NCBI RefSeq assembly: GCF_001488575.1 | Contig: NZ_LN831302.1 | Span: 1,922,001 to 1,986,000 of the forward strand | DNA length: 64,000 nucleotides | Origin: Halobacterium hubeiense | GTDB taxonomy: Archaea; Halobacteriota; Halobacteria; Halobacteriales; Halobacteriaceae | Direction of reading: 5' to 3' | Shown here: piece by piece, positions 23,369-31,724 of the stretch | How positions within the stretch are numbered: the first letter of the stretch is position 1 | Layout: each line of letters begins with the position of its first letter | Made by a program: the position numbers and the translations under genes | Notes under the pieces: generated by a model | Seen by the model: only the letters and a program-made list of their open reading frames with translations | The model's database searches: none | Told to the model about the DNA's origin: nothing

Positions 23369-23798
23369 CCTCCTCGAACTGGTCGTCGTCCCCGTCGCCA
23401 GCGAGGGCGACGCGCAGACGACGATGGACGCGGTCTTACCGCGCGTTCGCGAGGCCGGCGGCCGAGTCGTCGCCGTCCACGTCGTCGAGAAGGGCGGCGG
23501 CACGATTGACAAGGCCAGCGTCGAACAGCGCGAGGCGTACGCCGAGGGCGTCTTCGGGGTCGTCGAGGACGCCTGCACCGACGCGGGCGTCACCTTCGAG
23601 ACGGACCTCCGCTTCGACACGGACGTCGTCGACGGCATCTTCGACGCCGCCCGCGACCACGACGCCAGCGCGGTCGCGTTCACGCCACGCGAGGGGAACC
23701 GCTGGCTCGACCTGCTGGCCGGCGACCACGCCCGCGACATCGTGAAGCGAGCCGACCTCCCGGTCGTCGTACTCCCGGCGGAGGACGCGAATGAGTGA
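23361..23798 (+). CDS. Universal stress protein (UspA family)
   Basis: 145 residues from a GTG at 23361 (GDLLELVVVPVASEGDAQ...). Upstream in-frame codons are of poor quality. The fold pattern is Usp: the first strand LLELVVVPVA, the VVAVHVVEK strand and a final ADLPVVVLPAE. The G-2x-G-9x-G nucleotide motif is not clear (TPREGNRWLDLLAGDHA). It overlaps the next gene, an amino acid transporter carrying two Usp domains, by 8 nt, so it is probably part of the same regulatory unit. Confidence 0.8.
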   Translation: MGDLLELVVVPVASEGDAQTTMDAVLPRVREAGGRVVAVHVVEKGGGTIDKASVEQREAYAEGVFGVVEDACTDAGVTFETDLRFDTDVVDGIFDAARDHDASAVAFTPREGNRWLDLLAGDHARDIVKRADLPVVVLPAEDANE

Positions 23799-26025
23799 CC
23801 AGGAGCTCGCGAAGGACCTCGGGCCGCTGGCGGCGCTGACCATCGGCGTCGGGACGATGATCGGCGCCGGCATCTTCGTGCTGCCGGGGGCCGCCGTCAG
23901 GGACGCGGGGCCGCTGTCCGCGCTGGCGTTCCTCGCCGGCGGCGGCATCGCGTTGCTGACGGCGCTGTCCGCCTCCGAACTGGGCACCGCGATGCCGAAG
24001 GCCGGCGGCGCGTACTACTACGTCAACCACTCGCTGGGGCCGCTGTTCGGCTCCATCGCGGGGTGGGCGAACTGGATGGGGCTGGCGTTCGCCTCCGCGT
24101 TCTACATGTTCGGGCTCGGGAAGTACGTCGTCACGTTCGTCTCGGTGCCAAGCGTCTCGCTGGGGCCGCTGACGCTGGTGCCCGCGCAAGTCGTCGCGCT
24201 GTTCGGCGCCGCCTTGTTCGTCGGCGTGAACTACGTCGGCGCGAAGGAGACCGGCGGCCTCCAGAACGTCATCGTCGTCACGCTCGTCGCCATCCTCGCG
24301 GTGTTCACCGCCGTCGGAGCGTTCAACGCCGACCTCGACTCGCTGTTCCCGCTCGTCCGCGAGGGGAAGGGCTTCGCGCAGGTCCTCCCGGTGACGGGGA
24401 TGGTGTTCGTCTCCTATCTCGGGTTCGTCCAGATTACGAGCGTCGCCGAGGAAATCAAAGACCCCGGAAAGAACCTCCCGCGGGCGGTCATCGGCAGCGT
24501 CGTCCTCGTGACGTTCATCTACGCGCTCGTGTTGCTGGTGGTGCTCGCGGCGGTGCCGAACGAACTCGTCGCCGGCAACGACACCGCGGTCGTAGACGTC
24601 GCGCGCCGCCTCATGGGGCCGGCGGGCGCCGTCGCGTTGCTGTTCGGCGGGCTGCTCGCGACCGCCTCCTCGGCGAACGCCTCGATTCTGGCGTCCTCGC
24701 GCATCAACTTCGCGATGGGGCGGGACAAGCTCGTCTCCGACAGCCTGAACACGATTCACGACCGGTTCGCGACGCCGTACCGCGCAATCGGGCTGACGGG
24801 CGTGTTCATCCTCGTGTTCGTGCTGGTCGGCAACCTCGAGACGCTGTCGACGATGGGGAGCACGCTCCACCTCGTCATCTACGGCCTGCTGAACGTCGCG
24901 CTCGTCGTGATGCGGACCGTGGACCCGCCCGAGTACGACCCCGACTTCCGCGTCCCGTTCTACCCGGCGACGCCGATTCTCGGCGCCATCACGTCGTTCG
25001 CGCTCATCGCGTTCATCAACCCGACCATCATCGCGGCGACCGCCGCGTTCGTCGCGTTCGCCGCGGCGTGGTACCTCGTGTACGCGCGCTCGCGGGCGAC
25101 GAAGACCGGCATCCTCTCGCAGTACCTCCAAGCGAACCCCGAGCGCGCGCCCGACGCCGCGGTGTCCGCCGCGGAGTCGCTGGCCCCGGACGGCTCGGAC
25201 TACCGCGTGCTCGTGCCGCTGGCGAACCCCGAGAACGAGACCGAACTCATCACGCTGGGCGCCGCCGCGGCGAAGGCGAACGCCGGCCGCGTCGTCGCCG
25301 TCCACGTCGTCCAGGTGCCCGACCAGACCAGCCTCGCGTACGCCAACGACCACCTCGACGAGTTCACGGACGCCGCCGGGAGCGAGCGCCTGCTGGAGAA
25401 CGCGCGCGCCGACGCCGAGGACTTCGGCGTCCCCGTCGAGACCCACACCATCCTCTCGCATCGCTCCTTCGAGGAGCTGTTCGACGCCGCCGAGACCCAC
25501 GACGCCGACCTGCTCGTGATGGGATGGGGGCCGGACAGCCACGGGTCGCCCGGCCGCGCCGAGTCCGCGGTTGACGAGCTCGCCGGCGACCTGCCGTGTG
25601 ACGTGCTCGTGTTCAAGGACCGCGGGTTCGACCCCTCGCGCGTGGTCGTGCCGACCGCGGGCGGCCCGGACAGCGAACTCAGCGCCGCCGTCGCGCGCTA
25701 CCTCCGCGAGCAGTTCGACAGCGAGGTCACGCTGCTGCACGTCGCCGACGACACCGCGGCCGGCCGCGAGTTCCTCGAGACGTGGGCCGACGAGCAGGGC
25801 CTCTCGGACGCCGAGTTGCGCGTCGAGTCCGGGGACGTCGAGGACGTCATCGCGGCCGCCGCCGAAGACGCGTCGATGCTCGTCGTCGGCGCAACCGAGC
25901 GCGGCCTCCTCGAACGCCTCGTCACGGGGTCGCTGGTGCTGGACGTCGTCGACGAGGTGGACTGCTCGGTCGTCCTCGCGGAGCAGCAACGGAGCCGGTC
26001 GCTGCTCGAACGGCTGCTCGGCTGA
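23791..26025 (+). CDS. APC-family amino acid/cation transporter fused to two UspA domains
   Basis: 744 residues. Residues about 1-430 form a 12-helix APC permease with the substrate motif GTMIGAGIFVLPG near the N-terminus. Two cytoplasmic Usp domains follow, about 465-610 (YRVLVPLANPENETEL ... DVLVFKDRG) and about 615-740 (RVVVPTAGGPDSEL ... MLVVGATERGLLERLVTGSLVLDVVDEVDCSVVL). The second has the complete Usp nucleotide motif. Fusion implies transport controlled by nucleotide or stress state. The substrate is not identifiable. This architecture is known in haloarchaea. Confidence 0.92.
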   Translation: MSDQELAKDLGPLAALTIGVGTMIGAGIFVLPGAAVRDAGPLSALAFLAGGGIALLTALSASELGTAMPKAGGAYYYVNHSLGPLFGSIAGWANWMGLAFASAFYMFGLGKYVVTFVSVPSVSLGPLTLVPAQVVALFGAALFVGVNYVGAKETGGLQNVIVVTLVAILAVFTAVGAFNADLDSLFPLVREGKGFAQVLPVTGMVFVSYLGFVQITSVAEEIKDPGKNLPRAVIGSVVLVTFIYALVLLVVLAAVPNELVAGNDTAVVDVARRLMGPAGAVALLFGGLLATASSANASILASSRINFAMGRDKLVSDSLNTIHDRFATPYRAIGLTGVFILVFVLVGNLETLSTMGSTLHLVIYGLLNVALVVMRTVDPPEYDPDFRVPFYPATPILGAITSFALIAFINPTIIAATAAFVAFAAAWYLVYARSRATKTGILSQYLQANPERAPDAAVSAAESLAPDGSDYRVLVPLANPENETELITLGAAAAKANAGRVVAVHVVQVPDQTSLAYANDHLDEFTDAAGSERLLENARADAEDFGVPVETHTILSHRSFEELFDAAETHDADLLVMGWGPDSHGSPGRAESAVDELAGDLPCDVLVFKDRGFDPSRVVVPTAGGPDSELSAAVARYLREQFDSEVTLLHVADDTAAGREFLETWADEQGLSDAELRVESGDVEDVIAAAAEDASMLVVGATERGLLERLVTGSLVLDVVDEVDCSVVLAEQQRSRSLLERLLG

Positions 26026-26072
26026 CCAACTTCGAGTAGCGCACGACCCGCTGCATCACCGAGTCCGGGCGC

Positions 26073-26285
26073 TCAGTTACCGCGCTCTTCCTCGATTTCT
26101 TCGGCTCGCTCGTTCATCTCGGCGAGCTCGCGGACTCGCTGGCCGTCCGACCCGCCGTGGCCGATTCGGACGGACAGGTCCAGCGGGGACGGGACGAAGC
26201 GGTCCTCGGACTCCTCGCCGGACTCCTCGCCGTCCTCGCCACCCCCGAACAGCGCGAGGAACACCTCCCAGACGCTGCGAGCCAT
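26073..26285 (-). CDS. Small acidic haloarchaeal protein
   Basis: 70 residues: an apolar N-terminus (MARSVWEVFLALFGGG), a Glu-rich linker, then VPSPLDLSVRIGHGGSDGQRVRELAEMNERAEEIEEERGN ending in a helix. Possibly peripherally membrane-associated. It lies between convergent and divergent transporter genes. Unknown function. Confidence 0.6.
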   Translation of the reverse strand: MARSVWEVFLALFGGGEDGEESGEESEDRFVPSPLDLSVRIGHGGSDGQRVRELAEMNERAEEIEEERGN

Positions 26286-26372
26286 GCGTCGCCCTACGAG
26301 CTGTCAGCCCGTAAGTGTGTCACCCGCGCTGACGGACGCTCGGTCGGACGGGAGAACCGAGTCCGGCGGTCG

Positions 26373-27935
26373 CTAGGACTTCCAGTACGCCCGCGTCAGC
26401 AACACGAGCACGGGCAGCACTTCCAGCCGACCCACCCACATCAGCCCGACCATCAGCAGTTTCGTGGTCGCTGGGAGGAACTCGTAGAACCCCATCGGGC
26501 CGACGAGCCCGAACCCGGGACCGACGTTCCCCAGCGTCGCGGCGACCGAACTCATCACTTCCAGCGCGGTCAGCGACTCCTCGATGCGCGTGGCGTCGAT
26601 GGCGACGAAGACGGTGGCGCCGACGAACAGCGCGAAGTAGACCGCGGTGAACGCGTAGATGCCGCGGACGGCGTCCTCGTCGAGCGCGCGGCCGCCGAGC
26701 CGGACGGGCTCGACGGCCTCGGGGTGGATGGTCACGAACAGCTCGCGCTTGAGGCTCTTGAGGATGACCAGCCACCGCACCATCTTCACCGCGCCGCCCG
26801 TGCTGCCCGCGCTCCCGCCGAGGAAGATGGCGATGAACAGCACGTACTGGCTGGCCGCCCCCCACTCCGCGAAGTCCATGCTCGCGTACCCCGTGGTGGT
26901 GACGATAGAGGCGGCCTGGAAGGCGGCGTGGCGCAACGACGCTTCGAGGTTCCCGGCGATTGGGCCGACGGCCACGTCGAGAGTCGGCCCCGTGAACAGC
27001 AGACCCGCGAGCAGCGCGGTGACAGTGCCGACGACGCCGACGTAGAAGCGGAACTCCGAGTCGCCGAACAGCGCGTCCGTGTCGCCGGTCAGCGCCTGCC
27101 AGATGAGCGCGAAGTTCGTCCCCGCCGCGAACATGAACGGCACGATGACCCACTGGACGATGCCCGAGAACGCCTCGATGGAGCGCGCCTCCGGGCTGAA
27201 TCCGCCGGTCGCCATCGTCGTGAGACCGTGCGCGACCGCGTTGTACAGGCCCATGTTGGGCGCGTGGCCGGTGCGGTGGAGGCCGTACAGCAACACGACT
27301 TCGAGGAGGGTGATGCCGGCGTACGCCAGCCACAGCGCCCGCGCGGTCTCCGCGATGCGGGGCGTGAGCTTCTCGATGCTCGGCCCAGGCGCCTCGGCCT
27401 CCATCAGTTGCGCGCCGCCCACGGAGAGCTCGGGGAGGATGGCGACCGCGAGCACGACGATGCCCATGCCGCCGAGCCACTGGGTGAGCTGGCGCCACAG
27501 CAGGATTGCGTGCGAGTGCGTCTCGAAGGAGATGTCCTCCATCACCGTCGCCCCCGTCGTGGTGAACCCGCTCATCGTCTCGAACAGCGCGTTCACCGGG
27601 CCGCCGAGCGCCGACCCGGGCGCAGTCGCCGCCGCGACACCGGGGATGCCGTGGGCGGCGAACAGGTACGGGAGCGCGCCGACGACGCTCGCCGCGAGCC
27701 ACGTCAGCGCGACCATCAAGAATCCCTCGCGCGCGCCGAGGTCCGTCGGGTCGCCGACGCGTTCGAGCGCCGACCCCGCGGCGAACGCGACGGCGATGGT
27801 CGCGACGAACGCCGCCAGCCCGCCGTCGCCGTAGTAGAGCGCGACCGCCAGCGGCGCCAGCAGCGGCACGGTCAGCCACTTCACGACCGTGCCGACGAGC
27901 GCGACGCTCGCCCGCCAGTCCACGCGGACGGTCAT
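26373..27935 (-). CDS. trkH: Potassium uptake protein TrkH
   Basis: 520 residues, integral membrane. The four pore-like TTG segments typical of TrkH/KtrB are visible (for example MSGFTTTGATV, MATGGFSPEA, IVTTTGYASMD and ATLGNVGPGFG). It forms the K+ channel-like subunit that works with the cytoplasmic TrkA, encoded 19 nt upstream. This supports potassium accumulation for the salt-in strategy. Confidence 0.93.
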   Translation of the reverse strand: MTVRVDWRASVALVGTVVKWLTVPLLAPLAVALYYGDGGLAAFVATIAVAFAAGSALERVGDPTDLGAREGFLMVALTWLAASVVGALPYLFAAHGIPGVAAATAPGSALGGPVNALFETMSGFTTTGATVMEDISFETHSHAILLWRQLTQWLGGMGIVVLAVAILPELSVGGAQLMEAEAPGPSIEKLTPRIAETARALWLAYAGITLLEVVLLYGLHRTGHAPNMGLYNAVAHGLTTMATGGFSPEARSIEAFSGIVQWVIVPFMFAAGTNFALIWQALTGDTDALFGDSEFRFYVGVVGTVTALLAGLLFTGPTLDVAVGPIAGNLEASLRHAAFQAASIVTTTGYASMDFAEWGAASQYVLFIAIFLGGSAGSTGGAVKMVRWLVILKSLKRELFVTIHPEAVEPVRLGGRALDEDAVRGIYAFTAVYFALFVGATVFVAIDATRIEESLTALEVMSSVAATLGNVGPGFGLVGPMGFYEFLPATTKLLMVGLMWVGRLEVLPVLVLLTRAYWKS

Positions 27936-27954
27936 CGTCTCACCTGTCCGGCGC

Positions 27955-29298
27955 TCATAGTTTCGACGTGACTTCCTCGAGCGCGTCGGCTTGCACGAAC
28001 GCGACGACGTGGTCGCCGGCCTCGACGACCGTGCTCCCGCGCGGCGTCACGTACTGGCCGTCGCGCGTAATCGCGCCTACGACGACGCCGGCGGGCAGGT
28101 CGGCCATCACGTCCTGGATGGTGCGCCCCGCGAGCACGCTGTCCTCGTCGACCTCCACCTCGACGACCTCGGCGCCGCCGGGTTCGATGATGGCGACGTT
28201 CTCCGCGCGGCGCTCGCGCGTGAACCGCGTAATCTCCTCGGCGGTGACGCGGCGCGGGTTGACCGCGACGTCGACGCCGACCGTCTCGAAGAGGTCGACG
28301 TAGCGCGCCTGCTCGACGACCGCGATGGTTCGCTCGGCGCCCTCGCGCTTCGCGAGCAGCGCCGCCAGCAGGCTGCGCTCGTCGCTGCCGACCGTCGCGA
28401 TGACGACGTCGGCGTCCTTGATGTGCTCGCGGGAGAGGAACTCGGGGTCGGTCGCGTCGTGGGAGTAGACGGTCACGGACGGCAGAAGCTCCGCGAGCTC
28501 GCGGGCGCGGTCCTCGTCGAACTCCACGATGCGCACCGAGACGCCGCGCTCGACGAGCTTCTCGGCGGTGAGCTTGCCGGTCGTCGAGCCGCCGACGATG
28601 ACGACGTCCTCGACCTCGCTGGCGGCGCTTTCGGGGTCGAGTGCGCGCGCGAACTCGCGGACGCTGACGGGTCGCCCGACGACGACCACGCGGGCGTTCC
28701 CCTCGATGACGGTGTCCCCGCGCGGCACGCTGGCGTGGTCGGCGCCCTCCGGGATGACGGCGACGAACGTCAGCTCGTCGAAGCGGTCGGCTTCCGCGAC
28801 CGTCTCGCCGGCCAGCGGGCTGTCCTCGGGCACCTCGAACTCCGCCATCTGAATCGACCCGCCCGCGAACGGGTCGACGTCGCGGGCGGTCGGCAGGCCG
28901 ACGACGCGGACGATGGCTTCCGCCGCCAGCAGGTCCGTACACACCATGAAGTCCACGCCGAACGCGCCGTGGTGCTCGCGCCACGTGTCCAGGTAGTTCG
29001 TATCCTCGACGCGCGCGATGGTGAACGCCTCGCTGACGGTGTCAACGGTCGCGCACGTCGCGAGGTTCGTCTCGTCGTCGTCCGTGCTCGCGATGACGAC
29101 GTCGGCCTTCTCGACTTCGGCCTCGCGGAGGACGTCGAGGTCGGTGCCGTCCCCGGTGACCGCGAGCACGTCCTCGGAGTAGGTCAGCGACTCGACGCGC
29201 TCCGGGTCGACGTCGACGACCACGACCTCGTGGGCGTCGGAGAGACTGCTGGCGATGCTCGACCCGACCTCGCCGGCGCCGACGACGAGAATGCGCAT
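27955..29298 (-). CDS. trkA: Trk potassium uptake regulatory subunit TrkA
   Basis: 447 residues from the ATG at 29298 (MRILVVGAGEVGSSIA). Two RCK-N domains (about 1-130 and 230-350), each with a Rossmann NAD-binding glycine motif (GAGEVG, then VGGSTTGKL), and two RCK-C domains. It gates the TrkH pore in response to NAD(H)/ATP. It is the upstream gene of a trkA-trkH operon. Confidence 0.94.
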   Translation of the reverse strand: MRILVVGAGEVGSSIASSLSDAHEVVVVDVDPERVESLTYSEDVLAVTGDGTDLDVLREAEVEKADVVIASTDDDETNLATCATVDTVSEAFTIARVEDTNYLDTWREHHGAFGVDFMVCTDLLAAEAIVRVVGLPTARDVDPFAGGSIQMAEFEVPEDSPLAGETVAEADRFDELTFVAVIPEGADHASVPRGDTVIEGNARVVVVGRPVSVREFARALDPESAASEVEDVVIVGGSTTGKLTAEKLVERGVSVRIVEFDEDRARELAELLPSVTVYSHDATDPEFLSREHIKDADVVIATVGSDERSLLAALLAKREGAERTIAVVEQARYVDLFETVGVDVAVNPRRVTAEEITRFTRERRAENVAIIEPGGAEVVEVEVDEDSVLAGRTIQDVMADLPAGVVVGAITRDGQYVTPRGSTVVEAGDHVVAFVQADALEEVTSKL

Positions 29299-29455
29299 CA
29301 GTTCGCCACCCCTTCGTACATGCCCGGTAGGTGAGCCGCCTCCGTGAATAGCGCTTCGGAAGGGCGGCGCACCGCTACGGCGACGCGAACGCCGGTCGAA
29401 GCGGAGTGGTGGAGCTGCCGACAGCCGTTTGTGGCCACCGGAGCTATCTTCGGAC

Positions 29456-30376
29456 ATGAGCGTCGGCCGTCGCCTCCTGATGGTGCTCGTCGGCGTCGCC
29501 GCCCTCGTCTGGCACGCCGTCGCCGCGGCGGTCGTGCTGTGGGCGCTCGTCGTCGCCTTCTCCGCGGACGTCCCGCCGACGACCGCGCTCGGCGTCGTCG
29601 CCGCCGTCACCGTCGTGCTGGGCTACCTGAACTACCGCGTCGGCACCGCTCGCGTGCTCGCGCAACTGCACGCCGTCCCGCTGGAACCCCGGAGCGCGCC
29701 GCGCGCGTACCGCGTGCTCGAAACGCTCGCGGACCGCATGGGCGTCGAGCCGCCGACGCTGTACGTCGCCCGGATGCCCGTCCCGAACGCGGTCAGCCTC
29801 GGCGGCCCCGGCGGCGCGGTCGTCTTCGACGAGTCGCTGTTCCGCATCCTCAGCGCCGCAGAGTTCGAGGCCGTGCTCGCCCACGAGCTCGCGCACATCG
29901 AGAACCGGGACAGCCTCGTGCAGTCGCTGTCGTTCGCGGTCGGGCGCACGCTCGTCGGGTTCCTCGCGGTGCTCGTGTTGCCGGCGGCGCTTTTGGCGCG
30001 CGGCTGGAACCGGCTGTTCGCGTGGGCGCGCGGCCGCCCGGACGCCGCCTCGGAGGCGGCACTGCACGAGCGCATCGGGCGGCTGGTGCTGGTCGCGTTC
30101 GTCGCGCTGACTCTGATTGTACGCGCTCGCTCGCGGAAACGGGAGTTCGCGGCCGACGACCGCGCAGTCGAGGTCACCGGCGACCCGCTCGTGCTGGCGC
30201 GCGCACTCCGGAAGCTTCAGCGAGCCCGCGAGCCACGGGGGCTACTGGCGCCGCTGTCCGGGCGTCGAGAGGAGCCGGACAGCCAGCGGTGGTTCTCCAC
30301 GCACCCCGCGATGGACGACCGCGTCGAGCGGCTCCGCCAGCGGGCCGAGGAGGAGGGCGTCAGGCGCCGTCGGTGA
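29456..30376 (+). CDS. htpX: M48 family metalloprotease (HtpX-like)
   Basis: 306 residues from the ATG at 29456. Two N-terminal membrane helices, then the zinc-protease motif HELAH at 143-147 with a downstream Glu-bearing segment (REFAADDRAVEVTGD), further helices in between, and a C-terminal WFSTHPAMDDRVERL. A membrane protease expected to act in quality control of membrane proteins. Its end overlaps the end of the convergent binding-protein gene by 17 nt. Confidence 0.9.
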   Translation: MSVGRRLLMVLVGVAALVWHAVAAAVVLWALVVAFSADVPPTTALGVVAAVTVVLGYLNYRVGTARVLAQLHAVPLEPRSAPRAYRVLETLADRMGVEPPTLYVARMPVPNAVSLGGPGGAVVFDESLFRILSAAEFEAVLAHELAHIENRDSLVQSLSFAVGRTLVGFLAVLVLPAALLARGWNRLFAWARGRPDAASEAALHERIGRLVLVAFVALTLIVRARSRKREFAADDRAVEVTGDPLVLARALRKLQRAREPRGLLAPLSGRREEPDSQRWFSTHPAMDDRVERLRQRAEEEGVRRRR

Positions 30377-31568
30377 CGATGCTGGCGACGCGCTCGCGGT
30401 CGAACAGCCGCTCGTCTTCGGGAATCTCGGGGTAGTGGTCGCCGTCCTCGTAGTCGGGCCACTCGCCGAAGACGTCGGGGTAGAGCTGCTTGGCGGTCAT
30501 CTCTATCTGGAAGAGGTTCATCAGCGGGCCCTGGTAGCGCATCCCGGAGGCGTAGACGCGGTCGTTCTCGACGGCCGACAGCGTCCCGCCGGCCTCGCTG
30601 TTCCGGAGGCTCTCCCGCACCGAGGCCATGTCGTAGCGGGGGGTCGCTCCCCAGAGGTTGAGGATGACGTCGGGGTCGGCTTCGAGCATCGCCTCGTAGC
30701 CGACCGAGCCCCAGAAGTTCGACCACTCTCGGTCGGCGAAGACGTCGTTGGCGCCCAGCGGCCGGGTGTCGGCGTACCAGTAGCCGGGCTTGTTGAGGTG
30801 GTACGTGTAGAAGGTGCCCTGCGAGTAGGTCGCGCGGGCGACCGTCGGGCGCTCGTCTCTCGGCGGGAGGTCGGCTTCGATGGTCGCGAGGAGGTCGTCG
30901 TAGACCCCGCGGAGCGCTTCGGCGCGCTCGCGCTCGCCGAAGACGTCGGCGACGCGGCCGAACACCTCCCAGAGCGTGTAGTACTCGTAGGCGTCTCGGT
31001 ACTGCTCGGGGGGCTGGTCGCGGGTGCCGCTGTAGAAGTTCCCGAACCACGGGCCGACGTTGGCGGCGATGTCGTCGGCGTCCCCGACCGACCAGTTGTC
31101 CTGCGTGACGAGGTACGCGGGGTCGAGGAAGTGGACGTCGCTGTCGAGGCTGTACAGCTGCTCCTCGCTGATGCCGTCGCCGTAGGGGTCCGGGAGGTCC
31201 TCCCAGTCGAAGGAGACGCCGTCGAGGCGCTCGTAGTAGTGGTTCATCGTCGTCCCGGACATCTCCGGGACGTAGATGGAGTTGACGGCGTCACCGTGGC
31301 CGAGCGCGACGGCCATGTCGGCGTACTGCGGGAACACCACGAAGACGTCCTCGGGCGGTTCGTCGAGGGTGATTTCGCCGACCGGCGCCATCGACGCCGT
31401 CAGCGAACTGTCGGCGGTCGTCCCGCTGGTCGTGCCCGCGCTCGTGGTCGTCGCGTCGCTGTCGCTGTCGCCGGAGCCGGTGCAGCCGGCGAGCAGGCCG
31501 GCGGCGGTCGCCGCGCCCGCCCCCTTGAGGTACTGTCGTCGCGTGAACGGCCGTCGTTGCTCTCCCAT
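30360..31568 (-). CDS. ABC transporter substrate-binding lipoprotein (iron-chelate/cobalamin type)
   Basis: 402 residues with a Tat lipoprotein signal: FTRRQYLKGAGAATAAGLLAGC (residues 8-29, Cys29 lipidated), then an Asp/Ser/Thr-rich linker. The mature part has the two-lobe BtuF/FhuD-like pattern (VFVVFPQYADMAVALGHGDAVNSIYVPE ... LEADPDVILNLWG). Metal chelates such as siderophores or corrinoids are typical ligands. No permease or ATPase gene is adjacent, so it is an orphan here. A DtxR-like palindrome lies between the TATA box and the start codon, so iron or manganese repression is likely. Confidence 0.88.
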   Translation of the reverse strand: MGEQRRPFTRRQYLKGAGAATAAGLLAGCTGSGDSDSDATTTSAGTTSGTTADSSLTASMAPVGEITLDEPPEDVFVVFPQYADMAVALGHGDAVNSIYVPEMSGTTMNHYYERLDGVSFDWEDLPDPYGDGISEEQLYSLDSDVHFLDPAYLVTQDNWSVGDADDIAANVGPWFGNFYSGTRDQPPEQYRDAYEYYTLWEVFGRVADVFGERERAEALRGVYDDLLATIEADLPPRDERPTVARATYSQGTFYTYHLNKPGYWYADTRPLGANDVFADREWSNFWGSVGYEAMLEADPDVILNLWGATPRYDMASVRESLRNSEAGGTLSAVENDRVYASGMRYQGPLMNLFQIEMTAKQLYPDVFGEWPDYEDGDHYPEIPEDERLFDRERVASIVTDGA

Positions 31569-31572
31569 AGAT

Positions 31573-31588
31573 TTTAGGCAGCCCTAAA
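31573..31588. promoter_or_regulatory. DtxR/IdeR-like operator in the binding-protein promoter
   Basis: TTTAGG-CAGC-CCTAAA, a perfect 6-bp inverted repeat with a 4-nt spacer. The half-sites match the TTAGG/CCTAA halves of DtxR-type boxes. It lies between the TATA box (31589-31598, minus) and the ATG at 31568, so a bound repressor would cover the transcription start. Confidence 0.65.
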
Positions 31589-31598
31589 CAAATATAGG
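31589..31598 (-). promoter_or_regulatory. TATA box of the binding-protein gene
   Basis: CCTATATTTG on the minus strand, centred 26 nt before the ATG at 31568, consistent with leaderless transcription. Confidence 0.6.
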
Positions 31599-31690
31599 GG
31601 TTGGGATTTTGCCCCGGCGCCGCCGGCCGGACTATATAGCAATCTGTGAGTGATGCTCACAAACCGTCGGCTACGCTCCCGTCACAGCAG

Positions 31691-31710
31691 TATATATCAC
31701 TCATATTATA
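31691..31710 (+). promoter_or_regulatory. TATA region of pstS
   Basis: TATATATCACTCATATTATA, two overlapping AT-rich boxes 15-34 nt before the pstS ATG at 31725. Either could direct a near-leaderless transcript. Haloarchaeal pst promoters are known to respond to phosphate; no specific box can be named with confidence here. Confidence 0.5.
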
Positions 31711-31724
31711 GTTCATATAGTGGA

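Noticed and set aside
23294-23798. Frameshift splitting uspA into two frames
   Set aside because: The upstream 24-codon frame does not look like the start of a Usp domain, and the uspA frame from 23361 already contains the first beta strand.
23680-25989. 769-codon open frame opposite the APC-UspA transporter gene
   Set aside because: Repetitive Arg/Glu/His composition typical of antisense frames in GC-rich halophile DNA; the opposite strand encodes a clear transporter.
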